A stretch of DNA of 45,198 nt from Gammaproteobacteria bacterium (GTDB lineage: Bacteria; Pseudomonadota; Gammaproteobacteria; SZUA-152), in assembly GCA_011051755.1 (NCBI GenBank), contig DRKN01000040.1:1-45198 (forward strand). Direction: 5' to 3'. A program made the translations under genes and the position numbers. This document shows positions 30,937 through 42,469 of the stretch, in pieces; position 1 is the first letter of the stretch; each line of letters begins with the position of its first letter. Below the pieces are notes generated by a model. That model saw only the letters and a program-made list of their open reading frames with translations, was not told the origin of the DNA and ran no database searches.

Positions 30937-32247
30937 TTGGATCCGGTAAAGGTAGGACTGTTGGGATTGGGTACCGTCGGTGGTGGTACCGTGAATGTGC
31001 TCAAGCGCAATGCGGAGGAGATCGCCCGTCGCGCTGGTCGAGGTGTGGTGATTACCCATGCCGCCAGCCGTGATATCAATAAGCAACGCATCTGCGATAC
31101 CACCGGTATCACTCTCACGACAGACCCGCAGGTTGTGGTGAGTGATCCCGGGGTACAGATCATCGTCGAGCTGATTGGCGGCGATGGCCTGGCCCGCGAG
31201 CTGGTGCTGGCCGCAATTGAACACGGTAAACACGTGGTCACCGCCAATAAGGCACTGATCGCCAAGCACGGCAATGAGATTTTCGCCCGTGCGCAGGAAA
31301 AGGGCGTGATGGTGGCCTTCGAGGCCGCCGTGGCCGGTGGCATCCCCATCATCAAGGCGGTGCGGGAGGGGCTGGCGGCCAACCGTGTTGAATGGTTGGC
31401 CGGCATTATCAATGGCACCGGCAATTTCATTCTCACCGAGATGCGCGACAATGGCAGTGATTTTGCCGATGTGCTGGCCGAGGCGCAGCGCCTGGGTTAT
31501 GCCGAAGCCGATCCCACCTTCGACGTGGAAGGCATCGACGCCGCGCACAAGCTGACCATCCTCGCCTCCATCGCCTTTGGCATCCCGTTACAGTTCGAGG
31601 CCTGTTTCACCGAGGGCATCACACGCATTACCCGCGAAGATGTGAACTATGCCGAGGAGCTGGGCTATCGCATCAAGCACCTGGGCATGGCACGGCGTAC
31701 TAACAAGGGTGTCGAGCTGCGCGTGCACCCGACCCTGATCCCCGAGCGTCGTTTGATTGCTAATGTCGATGGCGTGATGAACGCGGTGCTGGTGAAGGGG
31801 GATGCCGTCGGCCCAACCCTGTATTACGGCGCCGGTGCGGGTGCTGAGCCCACTGCTTCAGCGGTGGTGGCGGATCTGGTGGATGTCACCCGTACATTGA
31901 CCGTTGATCCGGAAAACCGCGTGCCGCACCTGGCCTTCCAGCCCGACGCCCTGAGTGAGCTGCCGATTTTGCCCATGGCGGCGGTGGAAACGGCCTACTA
32001 TCTGCGCATACAGGCCGCCGATAAGCCCGGTGTACTGGCTGATGTGACACGGATTCTCGGTGATGTCGGTATCAGTATCGAGGCCATCCTGCAGAAAGAA
32101 CCCGTGGGTGATAGCGATGCGACTATTATCCTGCTTACCCACCGCGTGTTGGAGGGGCAGATGGATCAGGCTATCGCCGCCATCGAGGCGCTGGACAGCA
32201 TCAGCGGCGAGATCATGCGCATCCGCCTGGAGACGCTAAGCGCTTAG
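30937..32247 (+). CDS. hom: Homoserine dehydrogenase (monofunctional, with ACT domain)
   Basis: Reduces aspartate semialdehyde to homoserine for threonine and methionine. 436 aa. The start is a TTG at 30937 (LDPVKVGLLG), backed by AAGGGGAA 6 nt upstream; no ATG fits. The NAD(P) loop is GLLGLGTVGGGTV at 8-20; catalytic-region motifs are GGIPIIKAVREGLAANR, GIINGTGNFILTEM and EGIDAAHKLTILA. A C-terminal ACT domain (YYLRIQAADKPGVLADVTRILGDVGISIE) suggests threonine feedback inhibition. thrC follows. The 30721-30936 leader holds degenerate GCGCAAAG repeats and no gene. Confidence 0.96.
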   Translation: MDPVKVGLLGLGTVGGGTVNVLKRNAEEIARRAGRGVVITHAASRDINKQRICDTTGITLTTDPQVVVSDPGVQIIVELIGGDGLARELVLAAIEHGKHVVTANKALIAKHGNEIFARAQEKGVMVAFEAAVAGGIPIIKAVREGLAANRVEWLAGIINGTGNFILTEMRDNGSDFADVLAEAQRLGYAEADPTFDVEGIDAAHKLTILASIAFGIPLQFEACFTEGITRITREDVNYAEELGYRIKHLGMARRTNKGVELRVHPTLIPERRLIANVDGVMNAVLVKGDAVGPTLYYGAGAGAEPTASAVVADLVDVTRTLTVDPENRVPHLAFQPDALSELPILPMAAVETAYYLRIQAADKPGVLADVTRILGDVGISIEAILQKEPVGDSDATIILLTHRVLEGQMDQAIAAIEALDSISGEIMRIRLETLSA

Positions 32248-32306
32248 GCGCTGCGCGCCAGTGTTTAGTGCTGAGTGTTTAGTGCTTAGTGAAAAGCTCA
32301 TACTGA

Positions 32307-32397
32307 CACTAAACACTAAACACTAAACACTAAACACTAAACACTAAACACTAAACACTAAACACTAAACACTAAACACTAAACACTAAACACTAAA
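32307..32397. repeat. Heptanucleotide tandem repeat, 13 perfect CACTAAA units
   Basis: Thirteen uninterrupted CACTAAA units (91 bp) and one degenerate unit (CATTAAG) end about 16 bp before the thrC ATG. The preceding 32260-32290 region carries inverted, imperfect units (GTGTTTAGTGCTGAGTGTTTAGTG), so the transcript could fold into a long hairpin. Perfect purity implies recent expansion and likely copy-number variation. Confidence 0.97.
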
Positions 32398-32419
32398 CAT
32401 TAAGCATTGGGGTTTCACC

Positions 32420-33502
32420 ATGCCATTCCGTAACCGCTACACCGGCCTTATCGACAAGTATCGCGACCGCCTGCCGGTGCACGACGACACCCGCATCATC
32501 AGTCTCGGTGAGGGCAATACGCCACTGATTCGTCTGAGCAACATTCCCGCTCTGTTGGGTAAAGACGTGGATATCTATGTCAAGTACGAGGGCCTGAATC
32601 CCACCGGCTCCTTCAAGGATCGCGGCATGACCATGGCGGTGACCAAGGCGGTGGAGGAGGGCAGCAAGGCCATCATCTGCGCCTCCACCGGCAACACCTC
32701 GGCGGCCGCGGCGGCTTATGCGGCGCGCGCCGGCATCACCGCCTTTGTGCTGATCCCTGAGGGCAAGATTGCCATGGGCAAGCTGGCCCAGGCCATGATG
32801 CACGGCGCGGTGGTGATCCAGATTCGCGGCAATTTCGATGTCGGCATGCAGATCGTCAAGGATGTCGCTGAACACGCCCCGGTGACCATCGTCAATTCCA
32901 TCAACCCTTTCCGGTTGCAGGGGCAGAAGACCGCCGCCTTCGAAATTGTCGAAGAGCTGGGTGCGGCGCCGGACTACCACTGTCTGCCGGTGGGCAATGC
33001 CGGCAACATCACCGCGCACTGGATGGGCTACAGTGAATATCACGCAAACGGCATCGTCAATAATCGTCCGCATATGGCCGGCTATCAGGCCACCGGTTCC
33101 GCGCCTTTTCTGCGTGGTGAAATGGTCGATAACCCCGAGACCGTGGCCACCGCCATCCGCATCGGTCATCCGCAGAGCTGGGACAAGGCGTGGAAGGTGC
33201 GCGAGGAGTCCGAGGGCTGGTTCGATGAATGCACCGACGAAGAGATCCTCGTCGCGCAGAAGCTGCTTACCGAAAAGGAAGGTGTTTTCTGCGAGCCCGC
33301 TTCGGCGACATCGCTGGCCGGCGCCATGCGCGACATCAAAAACGGTAAGATCCCCGAGGGCTCGAAGATCGTCTGCACCCTCACCGGTAACGGCCTGAAA
33401 GATCCCGAGACTGCGATCAGGCAGTGCTCCGGCAGCGACCTGATGGTTACCGTCGACGCCACCATGGATGCGGTGAAGGGTGCTATTCTCAGCAATATGT
33501 AA
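32420..33502 (+). CDS. thrC: Threonine synthase ThrC
   Basis: PLP enzyme converting phosphohomoserine to threonine. 360 aa, the short bacterial/class of ThrC without the long N-terminal domain of E. coli. It has LGEGNTPLIRLSNI near residue 31, the PLP-lysine stretch NPTGSFKDRGM near 61, ASTGNTSAAAAAYAARAG near 87, and GNAGNITAHWMGY near 194. A GGGG run about 10 nt before the ATG is the likely ribosome site; the tandem repeat lies immediately before it, so repeat length could alter translation or coupling to hom. No thrB is present in the window. Confidence 0.96.
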   Translation: MPFRNRYTGLIDKYRDRLPVHDDTRIISLGEGNTPLIRLSNIPALLGKDVDIYVKYEGLNPTGSFKDRGMTMAVTKAVEEGSKAIICASTGNTSAAAAAYAARAGITAFVLIPEGKIAMGKLAQAMMHGAVVIQIRGNFDVGMQIVKDVAEHAPVTIVNSINPFRLQGQKTAAFEIVEELGAAPDYHCLPVGNAGNITAHWMGYSEYHANGIVNNRPHMAGYQATGSAPFLRGEMVDNPETVATAIRIGHPQSWDKAWKVREESEGWFDECTDEEILVAQKLLTEKEGVFCEPASATSLAGAMRDIKNGKIPEGSKIVCTLTGNGLKDPETAIRQCSGSDLMVTVDATMDAVKGAILSNM

Positions 33503-33570
33503 TAGACCTTTTTGCCGCTGGCGTGGAGGGCGTCGAATTTCATGAGATGAGGTAGCAGGCGTGTTTTTCG

Positions 33571-33596
33571 CCACAGAGACACAGAGCACAGAAAGT
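33571..33596. repeat. CACAGAG-type repeat, family C copy 2, at island edge
   Basis: CCACAGAGACACAGAGCACAGAAAG matches the left arm of the CACAGAG elements at 15701 and 41755. It lies between thrC and the AT-rich dGTPase gene; the track's start at 33561 reads through it. No right arm is seen here. Confidence 0.7.
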
Positions 33597-33614
33597 CGAG
33601 AAAGGGAGTTTGTG

Positions 33615-35016
33615 ATGTTGAGCTGGGAGCGCTTGTTAAATAGCGAAAGAAGAAAACCAAAGGCAGACAAGGCCCAGAAAACCGAAGAACCCAAATCGAC
33701 AGATGCCCGCACTGAAATTGAGAGAGACTATGACCGAATACTCTTCTCGACCCCTGTGCGGCGATTGGCGGATAAAACCCAGGTATTTCCGCTCGAACGA
33801 AATGACAGTGTCAGAACAAGGCTCACGCATTCTTACGAAGTGTCCAATTTGGCAAGAAGTCTGGGGGTTGTTTTAGCGTTCGACGATAAAATAATTACTG
33901 ATGAAACCTTGAAGCCGGAGCGGAATTTGCCGGCTATTCTGGCGGCTATTGGTTTGGCGCATGACCTTGGTAATCCGCCATTTGGGCATCAAGGCGAGCA
34001 GGCTATTCAGACGTGGTTCAAGGATAATCCGGGTGTCTTAGAAGATGGTCAGCTTACTGAGGCAATGAAGCAGGATTTTATAAAATTTGAAGGGAACGCC
34101 CAAACGCTTCGGTTGCTAACCCGTTTGCAGCTTATCAATGATGAGTATGGCTTGAATCTCACTTACGCTACGTTAGCAGCGTTAATGAAATACCCGACGG
34201 CATCAGACAAAATTGACAAGAATCATGTGGCAAAGAAAAAGCATGGATATTTTCAGTCTGAGAAGGAGATTGTCGCGGATATTTGGGCCAAGACAGGGCT
34301 TTCTGAAGGCGTGCGTCATCCGCTTACCTATGTCATGGAGGCCTGTGACGATATTGCGTATGCAGTGGTTGATGCCGAAGATGCGGTAAAGAAGGGCTTG
34401 GTTTCATTTTCAGATTTAATATCATATTTGGAGCATCATGGAAATGGTGATGATGCAGTGAAGGTGGTTTATGAGAAGGCTTGTTGTAAACATAAAAAAC
34501 ACCGGAAAACTGTGTTGTCACCAGCAGAACTGAATGATATTTCGATGCAGATGTTCCGAGTATATGCCATTGGTGAGATGGTTCGAGATGTAAGGGACGC
34601 ATACAGAGACCAAAAAGATAAGATAATGGCTGGTAATCTAAAGCCGGATCTCTTGACGGAGAGTCGTTCCAGTAAGCTGTGTGAGTTGTTGAAAAAATTT
34701 GATAAAGAGCATGCCTATGTCCATAGAAGCGTTCTGGAAGTCGAACTTACCGGCTACAACACGATTCGTGGCTTGATGAATTTTTTATGGGAGGCTATAC
34801 ATCAGCGTAAGGAGCCAGAAAATTTGGGTTTGCGCCGCTCAACACCCTTTGCAGCGTATGCCTACAACAGAATATCAGAGAACTATAGAAGGATATTTGA
34901 AAATGACTCAAACCCTTTACCTGTCAGATATAAGGAGCTACAACTTTTGACAGATATGATTTCCGGAATGACAGACTCTTTTGCACTGTCTCTTTACGAT
35001 GAGCTAAAGCAATATT

Positions 35017-35036
<20 letters not shown>
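33615..35036 (+). CDS. dGTPase-type HD-domain dNTP triphosphohydrolase
   Basis: 473 aa from MLSWERLLNS (33615, GGGAG 8 nt upstream). The family hydrolyses dNTPs to nucleosides plus triphosphate. HD metal residues are all visible: RTRLTHSYEV (H72), GLAHDLGNPPFGHQGE (H116, D117), and EACDDIAYAVVDAED (D245 area). The dGTPase signature FEGNAQTLRLLTRLQ is near 158. The first 30 residues are charged and disordered. Base composition drops sharply against thrC and tgt, a sign of transfer. The stop overlaps the next gene by 20 bp. Family members supply antiphage defence by emptying the dNTP pool; that role is an inference here. Specificity for dGTP is not assured. Confidence 0.87.
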
Positions 35037-36950
<1,914 letters not shown>

Positions 36951-37044
36951 GCCATCGGTTGTGGCATAATGCGCGCTTTTCCCGCGCAGGGTTTCTCTGG
37001 CCGGGAGATCGCGATTGAATCATTTGGCGCAATCGGCGACTAAA

Positions 37045-37101
37045 GGGGGCTGCTATTGATTCGTGGTCAACCTGAAACACCCGGAATCAGTAGCAGTCCC
37101 C
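37045..37101 (+). promoter_or_regulatory. Long leader hairpin before yajC-secDF
   Basis: GGGGGCTGCTATTGATTC pairs with GAATCAGTAGCAGTCCCC over 18 bp with two G-U pairs and a 21-nt loop, ending 42 bp before the yajC ATG. A possible -10 (CATAAT, about 36964) lies upstream. A short frame from TTG 37056 to TAA 37127 with GGGGG before it overlaps the hairpin. It could regulate secDF or be a stray palindromic repeat. Confidence 0.6.
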
Positions 37102-37143
37102 GGCAAATCCATTTGTTGATATTTTAAAGGGAAGGTAACGGTA

Positions 37144-37482
37144 ATGAGCTTTTTTATCTCTGATGCAATGGCTGAAGGTGCGGCCGCCGCTGGCGGTTCC
37201 GCCGAGGGTAGTCTGATGGGCCTGTTGCCCCTGGTGTTGATCTTCGCGCTGTTCTATTTCATGCTGATTCGTCCTCAGTCCAAACGCGCCAAGGAACACA
37301 AAGGTATGGTGGCGGCGTTGGGCAAGGGCGATGAGATCGTCACCCAGGGCGGCCTGCTGGGCAAGATCACCGAGGTGGGAGACGGCTTCCTCAGTGTGAA
37401 GATTGCCGATGATGTGGTCGTCAAGGTGCAACGCCAAGCTGTTTCCACCCTGCTGCCCAAGGGCACGATCAAGTCCACCTGA
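37144..37482 (+). CDS. yajC: Preprotein translocase subunit YajC
   Basis: 112 aa inner-membrane protein of the SecDF-YajC complex. One membrane helix (LMGLLPLVLIFALFYFMLI, about 22-40) is followed by the conserved RPQSKRAKEHKGMVAALGKGDEIVTQGGLLGKI and the beta-rich cytoplasmic end. The gene begins MSFFISDAMAEGAAAAGG, a typical start. It lies 52 bp before secD. Confidence 0.96.
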   Translation: MSFFISDAMAEGAAAAGGSAEGSLMGLLPLVLIFALFYFMLIRPQSKRAKEHKGMVAALGKGDEIVTQGGLLGKITEVGDGFLSVKIADDVVVKVQRQAVSTLLPKGTIKST

Positions 37483-37534
37483 GCCGGTCTGCGTTTTGCT
37501 TGCCTGAATCACCCTGTCCACGGAGCCGGTTGTC

Positions 37535-39424
37535 GTGTTGAATCAATATCCTGCCTGGAAGTATCTACTCGTTATCACTGTTTTGCTGGTGGGCATGCTC
37601 TATGCCTTGCCGAATCTCTACGGTGAGGATCCTGCGCTTCAGGTGACGTCGACGCGCACCGCCGAGGTTGACCTGGCCACCCAGGACAAGGTGCAGAAGC
37701 TGCTGACGGATGCCGGCATTGCTTACGACAGCATCAGTCTGGCCGATGCCCGGTTGCTGGTGCGCTTTTCTGATACAGAAGCCCAGCTGGTGGCCAAGGA
37801 CGTGGTGAAGAAGGGGCTGGGCCGCGGTCATGTGGTGGCTCTGAATCTCGCGCCGCGTACTCCGGACTGGCTGGTATCTCTGGGCGCCGAACCGATGTAT
37901 CTGGGCCTGGATTTGCGCGGTGGTGTGCATTTCCTGATGGAGGTGGATGTGGACTCGGCGGTGAAGCAGGCCGAGGAACGCTACATCGATGATTTCCGTG
38001 GCCTGCTACGCAAAAACAAAGTGCGTTATGCGCGCGTTGTTCGCTACCACAATGAAGACGTCGATAGGGACGGGCTGGCGCGTAGCGGCGTGGAGATCAA
38101 GTTCAAGTCCGCCGAGGCCCGTGATCAGGCTGAGGCGTTGATCGACGCGGAATATCCGGATCTCGAACTGCGCAGCGATGACCGTAGCGATGGTTATTAT
38201 TTGCTGGCAGGGCTGGATGACAAGGAACGCCGCGAGGTGCGCAAGCTGGCGCTGAAGCAGAATATCACCACTCTGCGCAACCGTGTCAACGAGCTGGGCG
38301 TGTCCGAGCCGGTGATTCAGCAGCAGGGCGACAGCCGCATCGTGGTGCAGTTGCCCGGCGTGCAGGACACCGCCCGCGCCAAGGAAATCTTGGGCGCCAC
38401 CGCGACTCTGGAATTCCGTCTGGCCGATGAAACCAATGACGTGCAGGAGGCCGTGCGTGGCCGCGTGCCGCCGGGCCTGAAACTCTATCCGGAGCGGGAT
38501 GGCGGCCATGTACTGCTGAAGAATCGCGTGATGTTGACGGGTGATTACATTATCGATGCCTCTTCCGGTCTCGACCAGCAGAGCGGCAGCCCGGCCGTTT
38601 ACATCACCCTCGATGGCAAGGGGGCGAGTATCTTCAGTAAGGTCACGGGCGATAATATCAAGAAGCTGATGGCGGTGGTGTTCATCGAGAACAAGACCGA
38701 GACACGTATGGTCGATGGCAAGCCGGTGAAGACGCGCCGCACCGTGGAAGAAGTGATCAATGTTGCACGTATTCAGGATCAGCTTTCCAAGCGTTTCCAG
38801 ATCACCGGTCTCGATAGCACCAAGGAAGCTCATAATCTGGCCTTGCTGCTACGCGCCGGTGCCCTGGCTGCGCCCATCGAGATCATCGAGGAACGCACCA
38901 TTGGCCCGAGTCTCGGTCAGGAAAATATCGATCAGGGCTTTATGTCGGTGATCATTGGCTTTGTGCTGGTGTTGGCCTTCATGGCCATCTGGTATCGTGG
39001 TTTTGGCCTGGTGGCTAATTTGGCGCTGGCGTTGAATCTGGTCGTGATCGTTGCCGTGCTGTCCATAATGCAGGCCACCCTGACCCTGCCGGGCATTGCC
39101 GGCATCGTGCTGACGGTGGGTATGGCGGTGGATGCCAATGTGCTGATCTTTGAACGCATCCGCGAGGAGTTGCGTAATGGCATCAGTCCGCAAGCCGCCA
39201 TCAATGCGGGTTACGAAAAGGCCTTTTCGACCATTGCCGATGCCAATATTACCACCCTGATCGCCGCGGTGATCCTGTACGGCTTTGGCACCGGGCCCAT
39301 CAAGGGCTTTGCCATTACGCTCTCCATTGGCATCATGACTTCCATGTTCACTGCCATTATGGGTACCCGTGCGGTAGTGAATTTAATGTACGGCGGTCGC
39401 CGTGTTGACAAGCTTTCCATTTAG
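37535..39424 (+). CDS. secD: Protein translocase subunit SecD
   Basis: 629 aa, proton-driven partner of SecYEG that pulls preproteins into the periplasm. It starts at GTG 37535 (CGGAG upstream), MLNQYPAWKYLLVITVLLVGMLYALPNLYGEDPA. The first helix is followed by the periplasmic P1 domain (GLDLRGGVHFLMEVDVDSA near residue 128, NRVNELGVSEPVIQQQGDSRIVVQLPG near 249). Five more helices come after residue 445, with the key VLTVGMAVDANVLIFERIREEL motif near 525. secF follows after 9 bp. Confidence 0.97.
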   Translation: MLNQYPAWKYLLVITVLLVGMLYALPNLYGEDPALQVTSTRTAEVDLATQDKVQKLLTDAGIAYDSISLADARLLVRFSDTEAQLVAKDVVKKGLGRGHVVALNLAPRTPDWLVSLGAEPMYLGLDLRGGVHFLMEVDVDSAVKQAEERYIDDFRGLLRKNKVRYARVVRYHNEDVDRDGLARSGVEIKFKSAEARDQAEALIDAEYPDLELRSDDRSDGYYLLAGLDDKERREVRKLALKQNITTLRNRVNELGVSEPVIQQQGDSRIVVQLPGVQDTARAKEILGATATLEFRLADETNDVQEAVRGRVPPGLKLYPERDGGHVLLKNRVMLTGDYIIDASSGLDQQSGSPAVYITLDGKGASIFSKVTGDNIKKLMAVVFIENKTETRMVDGKPVKTRRTVEEVINVARIQDQLSKRFQITGLDSTKEAHNLALLLRAGALAAPIEIIEERTIGPSLGQENIDQGFMSVIIGFVLVLAFMAIWYRGFGLVANLALALNLVVIVAVLSIMQATLTLPGIAGIVLTVGMAVDANVLIFERIREELRNGISPQAAINAGYEKAFSTIADANITTLIAAVILYGFGTGPIKGFAITLSIGIMTSMFTAIMGTRAVVNLMYGGRRVDKLSI

Positions 39425-39433
39425 GGCATCGAC

Positions 39434-40378
39434 ATGCAGCTATTCAAGAATGCTACCCAATTTGACTTCATGGGCAAGCGCAAGCCTGCTATCGTTTTAT
39501 CCGTGGTGCTGTTGCTGATTTCCATCGGCGCACTGGTTGGAAAGGGGCTGAACTTCGGTCTCGACTTCACCGGCGGCACCCTGATCGAGCTGGGTTATTC
39601 GCATGCAGTGGATCTGAAGCCGGTACGCGAAACACTGGAATCATTAGGCTTTGCCGAGGCGGTGGTGCAACATTTTGGCACCGCGTCGGATATCCTGATC
39701 CGTATCGCGCCGCATGCCGACACCAGCAACGCCGAGATCAGCAATATCGTCATGGATGCCCTCAAGGCGAGTGAGCCGGGCGAAATCCAGATGCGCCGCG
39801 TTGAGTTCGTCGGCCCGCAGGTGGGCGAAGAGCTGACCAATGACGGCGGTCTGGCGATGATCTATGCCCTGATCTGTATTTTGATCTATGTCGGTTTCCG
39901 TTTCGAATACCGCCTCGCCCTGGGTTCGGTGATGGCCCTGGTGCACGACGTGGTGATTACCCTGGGCATCTTTGCCCTGTTCCAGCTGGACTTCGATCTC
40001 ACCGTGCTGGCCGCGGTGCTGGCGGTGATCGGTTACTCGCTCAACGATACCATCGTGGTGTTCGACCGTATTCGGGAAAATTTCCGCAAGATACGCAAGG
40101 GAACCAGCGAAGAGGTCATCAATGTGTCACTGAACCAGACCCTGACGCGCACCGTGATGACTTCTTTCACCACCTTGCTGGTGCTGATTGCGTTGTTCAT
40201 TTTTGGTGGTGAGCTGATCCATGGCTTTGCTACCGCGCTGATCATCGGCGTGGTGGTGGGTACCTATTCCTCGATTTACGTCGCCAGTTCCAGCGCCCTG
40301 ATGCTGGGCATCAGCAAGGCGGATCTGATGCCGGTGGTGGTGGAGAAGGAAGGCGAGGAGATCGACGATCGTCCGTAA
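39434..40378 (+). CDS. secF: Protein translocase subunit SecF
   Basis: 314 aa partner of SecD. Helix 1 (RKPAIVLSVVLLLISIGALV) is followed by GLNFGLDFTGGTLIELGYS, and the C-terminal five-helix bundle carries AAVLAVIGYSLNDTIVVFDRIREN near residue 196, the SecF counterpart of the SecD proton-path motif. Separate secD and secF genes as in most gammaproteobacteria. Confidence 0.97.
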   Translation: MQLFKNATQFDFMGKRKPAIVLSVVLLLISIGALVGKGLNFGLDFTGGTLIELGYSHAVDLKPVRETLESLGFAEAVVQHFGTASDILIRIAPHADTSNAEISNIVMDALKASEPGEIQMRRVEFVGPQVGEELTNDGGLAMIYALICILIYVGFRFEYRLALGSVMALVHDVVITLGIFALFQLDFDLTVLAAVLAVIGYSLNDTIVVFDRIRENFRKIRKGTSEEVINVSLNQTLTRTVMTSFTTLLVLIALFIFGGELIHGFATALIIGVVVGTYSSIYVASSSALMLGISKADLMPVVVEKEGEEIDDRP

Positions 40379-40422
40379 ACGGGCTGTCGTGAACGAATAG
40401 TCAAGTATTGCCAGGAGCAGAC

Positions 40423-41676
40423 ATGTTTAGCAAAGAAATGAACATCGCCGATTTCGATCCTGATTTGTGGGACGTGATTGGAAAGGAAGAAGTCCGTCAG
40501 GAGGAGCACATCGAGCTGATCGCCTCGGAGAACTACACCAGTCCGCGTGTGATGCAGGCCCAAGGCACGTTGCTCACCAACAAATACGCCGAAGGCTACC
40601 CCGGCAAGCGTTACTACGGCGGTTGTGAATACGTCGATGTCGCCGAGCAACTGGCCATCGACCGCGCCAAAGAGCTGTTCGGCGCCGATTACGCCAACGT
40701 GCAGCCACACTCCGGCTCGCAGGCCAATGCCGCCGTCTACTTGGCGTTATTGCAGGCCGGCGACACCCTTCTCGGCATGAGTCTGGCCCATGGTGGCCAT
40801 CTTACCCATGGCTCCAAGGTCAGCGCTTCCGGCAAGCTCTACAATGCCATCCAGTACGGCCTCGATGAAAGCACCGGCGAGATCGACTACGCCCAGGTCG
40901 AGGCATTGGCAAAAAAACATCGGCCGAAGATGATCGTCGCCGGTTTTTCCGCCTATTCACGCGTGGTGGACTGGCAGCGTTTCCGCGATATCGCGGATCA
41001 GGTGGGTGCCTACCTGTTCGTCGACATGGCCCACGTTGCCGGCCTCATCGCCACCGGTGAATATCCCAGTCCGGTAGCCATCGCCGACGTGACCACCACC
41101 ACCACCCACAAGACCCTGCGCGGGCCGCGCGGCGGCCTGATCCTGGCCAGGGCCAATACGGAGATCGAAAAGAAGCTCAACTCGGCGGTGTTTCCTGGCA
41201 GCCAGGGTGGCCCGCTGATGCACGTCATCGCCGGCAAGGCGGTGGCCTTCAAAGAGGCCCTGGAACCCGGCTTCAAGACCTACCAGCAGCAGGTGGTGAA
41301 AAATGCCCGTGCCATGGCGGGTACTCTACAGGAGCGCGGTTACAAGATTGTCTCCGGCGGTACCGATAATCACCTGTTCCTGGTCGACCTCATCGACAAA
41401 GGCATCACCGGCAAGGCCGCCGACGCCGCCCTGGGCGCCGCCAACATCACCGTCAACAAGAATTCCGTGCCCAACGACCCGCAGTCGCCCTTTGTCACCA
41501 GTGGCATCCGTATTGGCACCCCGGCCATGACCACGCGTGGTTTTGGCGAAGACGAAGCCAGGCGGCTCGCCGGCTGGATCTGCGACGTGATGGACGACGT
41601 GGAAGATATCGCCACCATCGAACGCATCAAGGGCGAAGTGTTGGCTCTGTGCAAGCGCTTTCCGGTCTACGCCTGA
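40423..41676 (+). CDS. glyA: Serine hydroxymethyltransferase GlyA
   Basis: Interconverts serine and glycine with tetrahydrofolate. 417 aa from [16 protein letters not shown] (40423, CCAGGAGCAGAC before it; the track's TTG at 40408 overlaps that site). Motifs are [16 protein letters not shown] near residue 30, [30 protein letters not shown], and the PLP lysine in [15 protein letters not shown] near 226. A nested palindromic repeat separates it from nrdR. Confidence 0.98.
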   Translation: MFSKEMNIADFDPDLWDVIGKEEVRQEEHIELIASENYTSPRVMQAQGTLLTNKYAEGYPGKRYYGGCEYVDVAEQLAIDRAKELFGADYANVQPHSGSQANAAVYLALLQAGDTLLGMSLAHGGHLTHGSKVSASGKLYNAIQYGLDESTGEIDYAQVEALAKKHRPKMIVAGFSAYSRVVDWQRFRDIADQVGAYLFVDMAHVAGLIATGEYPSPVAIADVTTTTTHKTLRGPRGGLILARANTEIEKKLNSAVFPGSQGGPLMHVIAGKAVAFKEALEPGFKTYQQQVVKNARAMAGTLQERGYKIVSGGTDNHLFLVDLIDKGITGKAADAALGAANITVNKNSVPNDPQSPFVTSGIRIGTPAMTTRGFGEDEARRLAGWICDVMDDVEDIATIERIKGEVLALCKRFPVYA

Positions 41677-41690
41677 GTCGCAACATAACC

Positions 41691-41880
41691 GTAGGAGCGG
41701 GCCATGCCCGCGAAAAACTTAATACCTGAATCCGAGGGTTCAGGTTAATATTCACCACAGAGACACGGAGCACACAGAGGAAAACTTACTCCTGAATCCT
41801 CGGATTCAGGTTAATTGCTGTTATCTCTGTGGTGAAAGCGTTTTTTATTTGCAGATATCGCGGGCATGGCCCGCTCCTAC
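41691..41880. repeat. Nested three-layer inverted repeat between glyA and nrdR
   Basis: Outer arms GTAGGAGCGGGCCATGCCCGCGA (41691-41713) and its inverted mate (41858-41880) are family A. Inside are hairpins ACCTGAATCCGAGGGTTCAGGT (41724) and CCTGAATCCTCGGATTCAGG (41791). TTCACCACAGAGA (41751-41763) and TCTCTGTGGTGAA (41824-41836) form a perfect 13-bp family C pair around the second hairpin. No ORF. It looks like a composite of repeat insertions or one MITE-like unit. Confidence 0.9.
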
Positions 41881-41903
41881 ATTACTTGGCGGGTTAATCT
41901 ACC

Positions 41904-42452
41904 ATGCACTGCCCCTTCTGCGATGCTGACGACACCAAGGTCATCGATTCGCGTCTGGCGAACGAAGGCTGCGTCGTGCGCCGCCGGCGTGAATGTCTGA
42001 CCTGTAGTGAGCGCTTCACCACCTTCGAGACCGCCGAGCTGGTGATGCCCAAATTAGTGAAAAACGATGGTCGCCGGGAGCCCTTCAACGAAGACAAACT
42101 GCGTTCCGGCTTCACCCGTGCCCTGGAAAAGCGCCCGGTCAGCTCCGAAGATATCGAATCCGCCGTCGGCCGGCTGAAAAAGCGCCTGCGCGTCACTGGT
42201 GATCGCGAAGTGCCCTCGCGCACCCTGGGTGACTGGGTGATGGACGAACTGCGCGACCTCGACCCGGTGGCCTATGTACGCTTCGCCTCCGTGTATCACA
42301 GCTTTGAAGACGTCAACGCCTTTCGTGAAGAGATCGAACGGCTGGAAAAACAGCCCAGTGCCGAAGAGAAACGCAGCCAGATTCCTCTGCTCGATGGGAG
42401 CGCTGGCGATTCCGGCAGAGATCGTCCGGGCAAAAAGACGCCGCGCGGCTGA
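41904..42452 (+). CDS. nrdR: Transcriptional repressor NrdR
   Basis: Represses ribonucleotide reductase genes in response to ATP/dATP. It has the zinc ribbon C3-C6/C31-C34 ([17 protein letters not shown] ... [12 protein letters not shown]) and an ATP-cone ([29 protein letters not shown] onward, about 51-140), and ends with an Arg/Lys-rich tail. 182 aa, longer than the common 150-160 because of that tail. It lies between glyA and ribD, a conserved gammaproteobacterial order. Confidence 0.97.
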   Translation: MHCPFCDADDTKVIDSRLANEGCVVRRRRECLTCSERFTTFETAELVMPKLVKNDGRREPFNEDKLRSGFTRALEKRPVSSEDIESAVGRLKKRLRVTGDREVPSRTLGDWVMDELRDLDPVAYVRFASVYHSFEDVNAFREEIERLEKQPSAEEKRSQIPLLDGSAGDSGRDRPGKKTPRG

Positions 42453-42469
42453 GGCCTCGCCCCACCGCC

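Noticed and set aside
32260-32400. CRISPR array
   Set aside because: Units are 7 bp and contiguous with no spacers; it is a simple tandem repeat.
33561-33614. 18-residue extension of the dGTPase (MFFATETQSTES...)
   Set aside because: Encoded by the CACAGAG repeat; the ATG at 33615 has a good ribosome site.
36951-37143. preQ1 riboswitch suggested by nearby tgt
   Set aside because: It lies downstream of tgt, precedes secDF genes, and the hairpin is far larger than the compact preQ1 pseudoknot.
37087-37521. 144-aa minus-strand ORF over yajC
   Set aside because: Antisense of the certain yajC gene.
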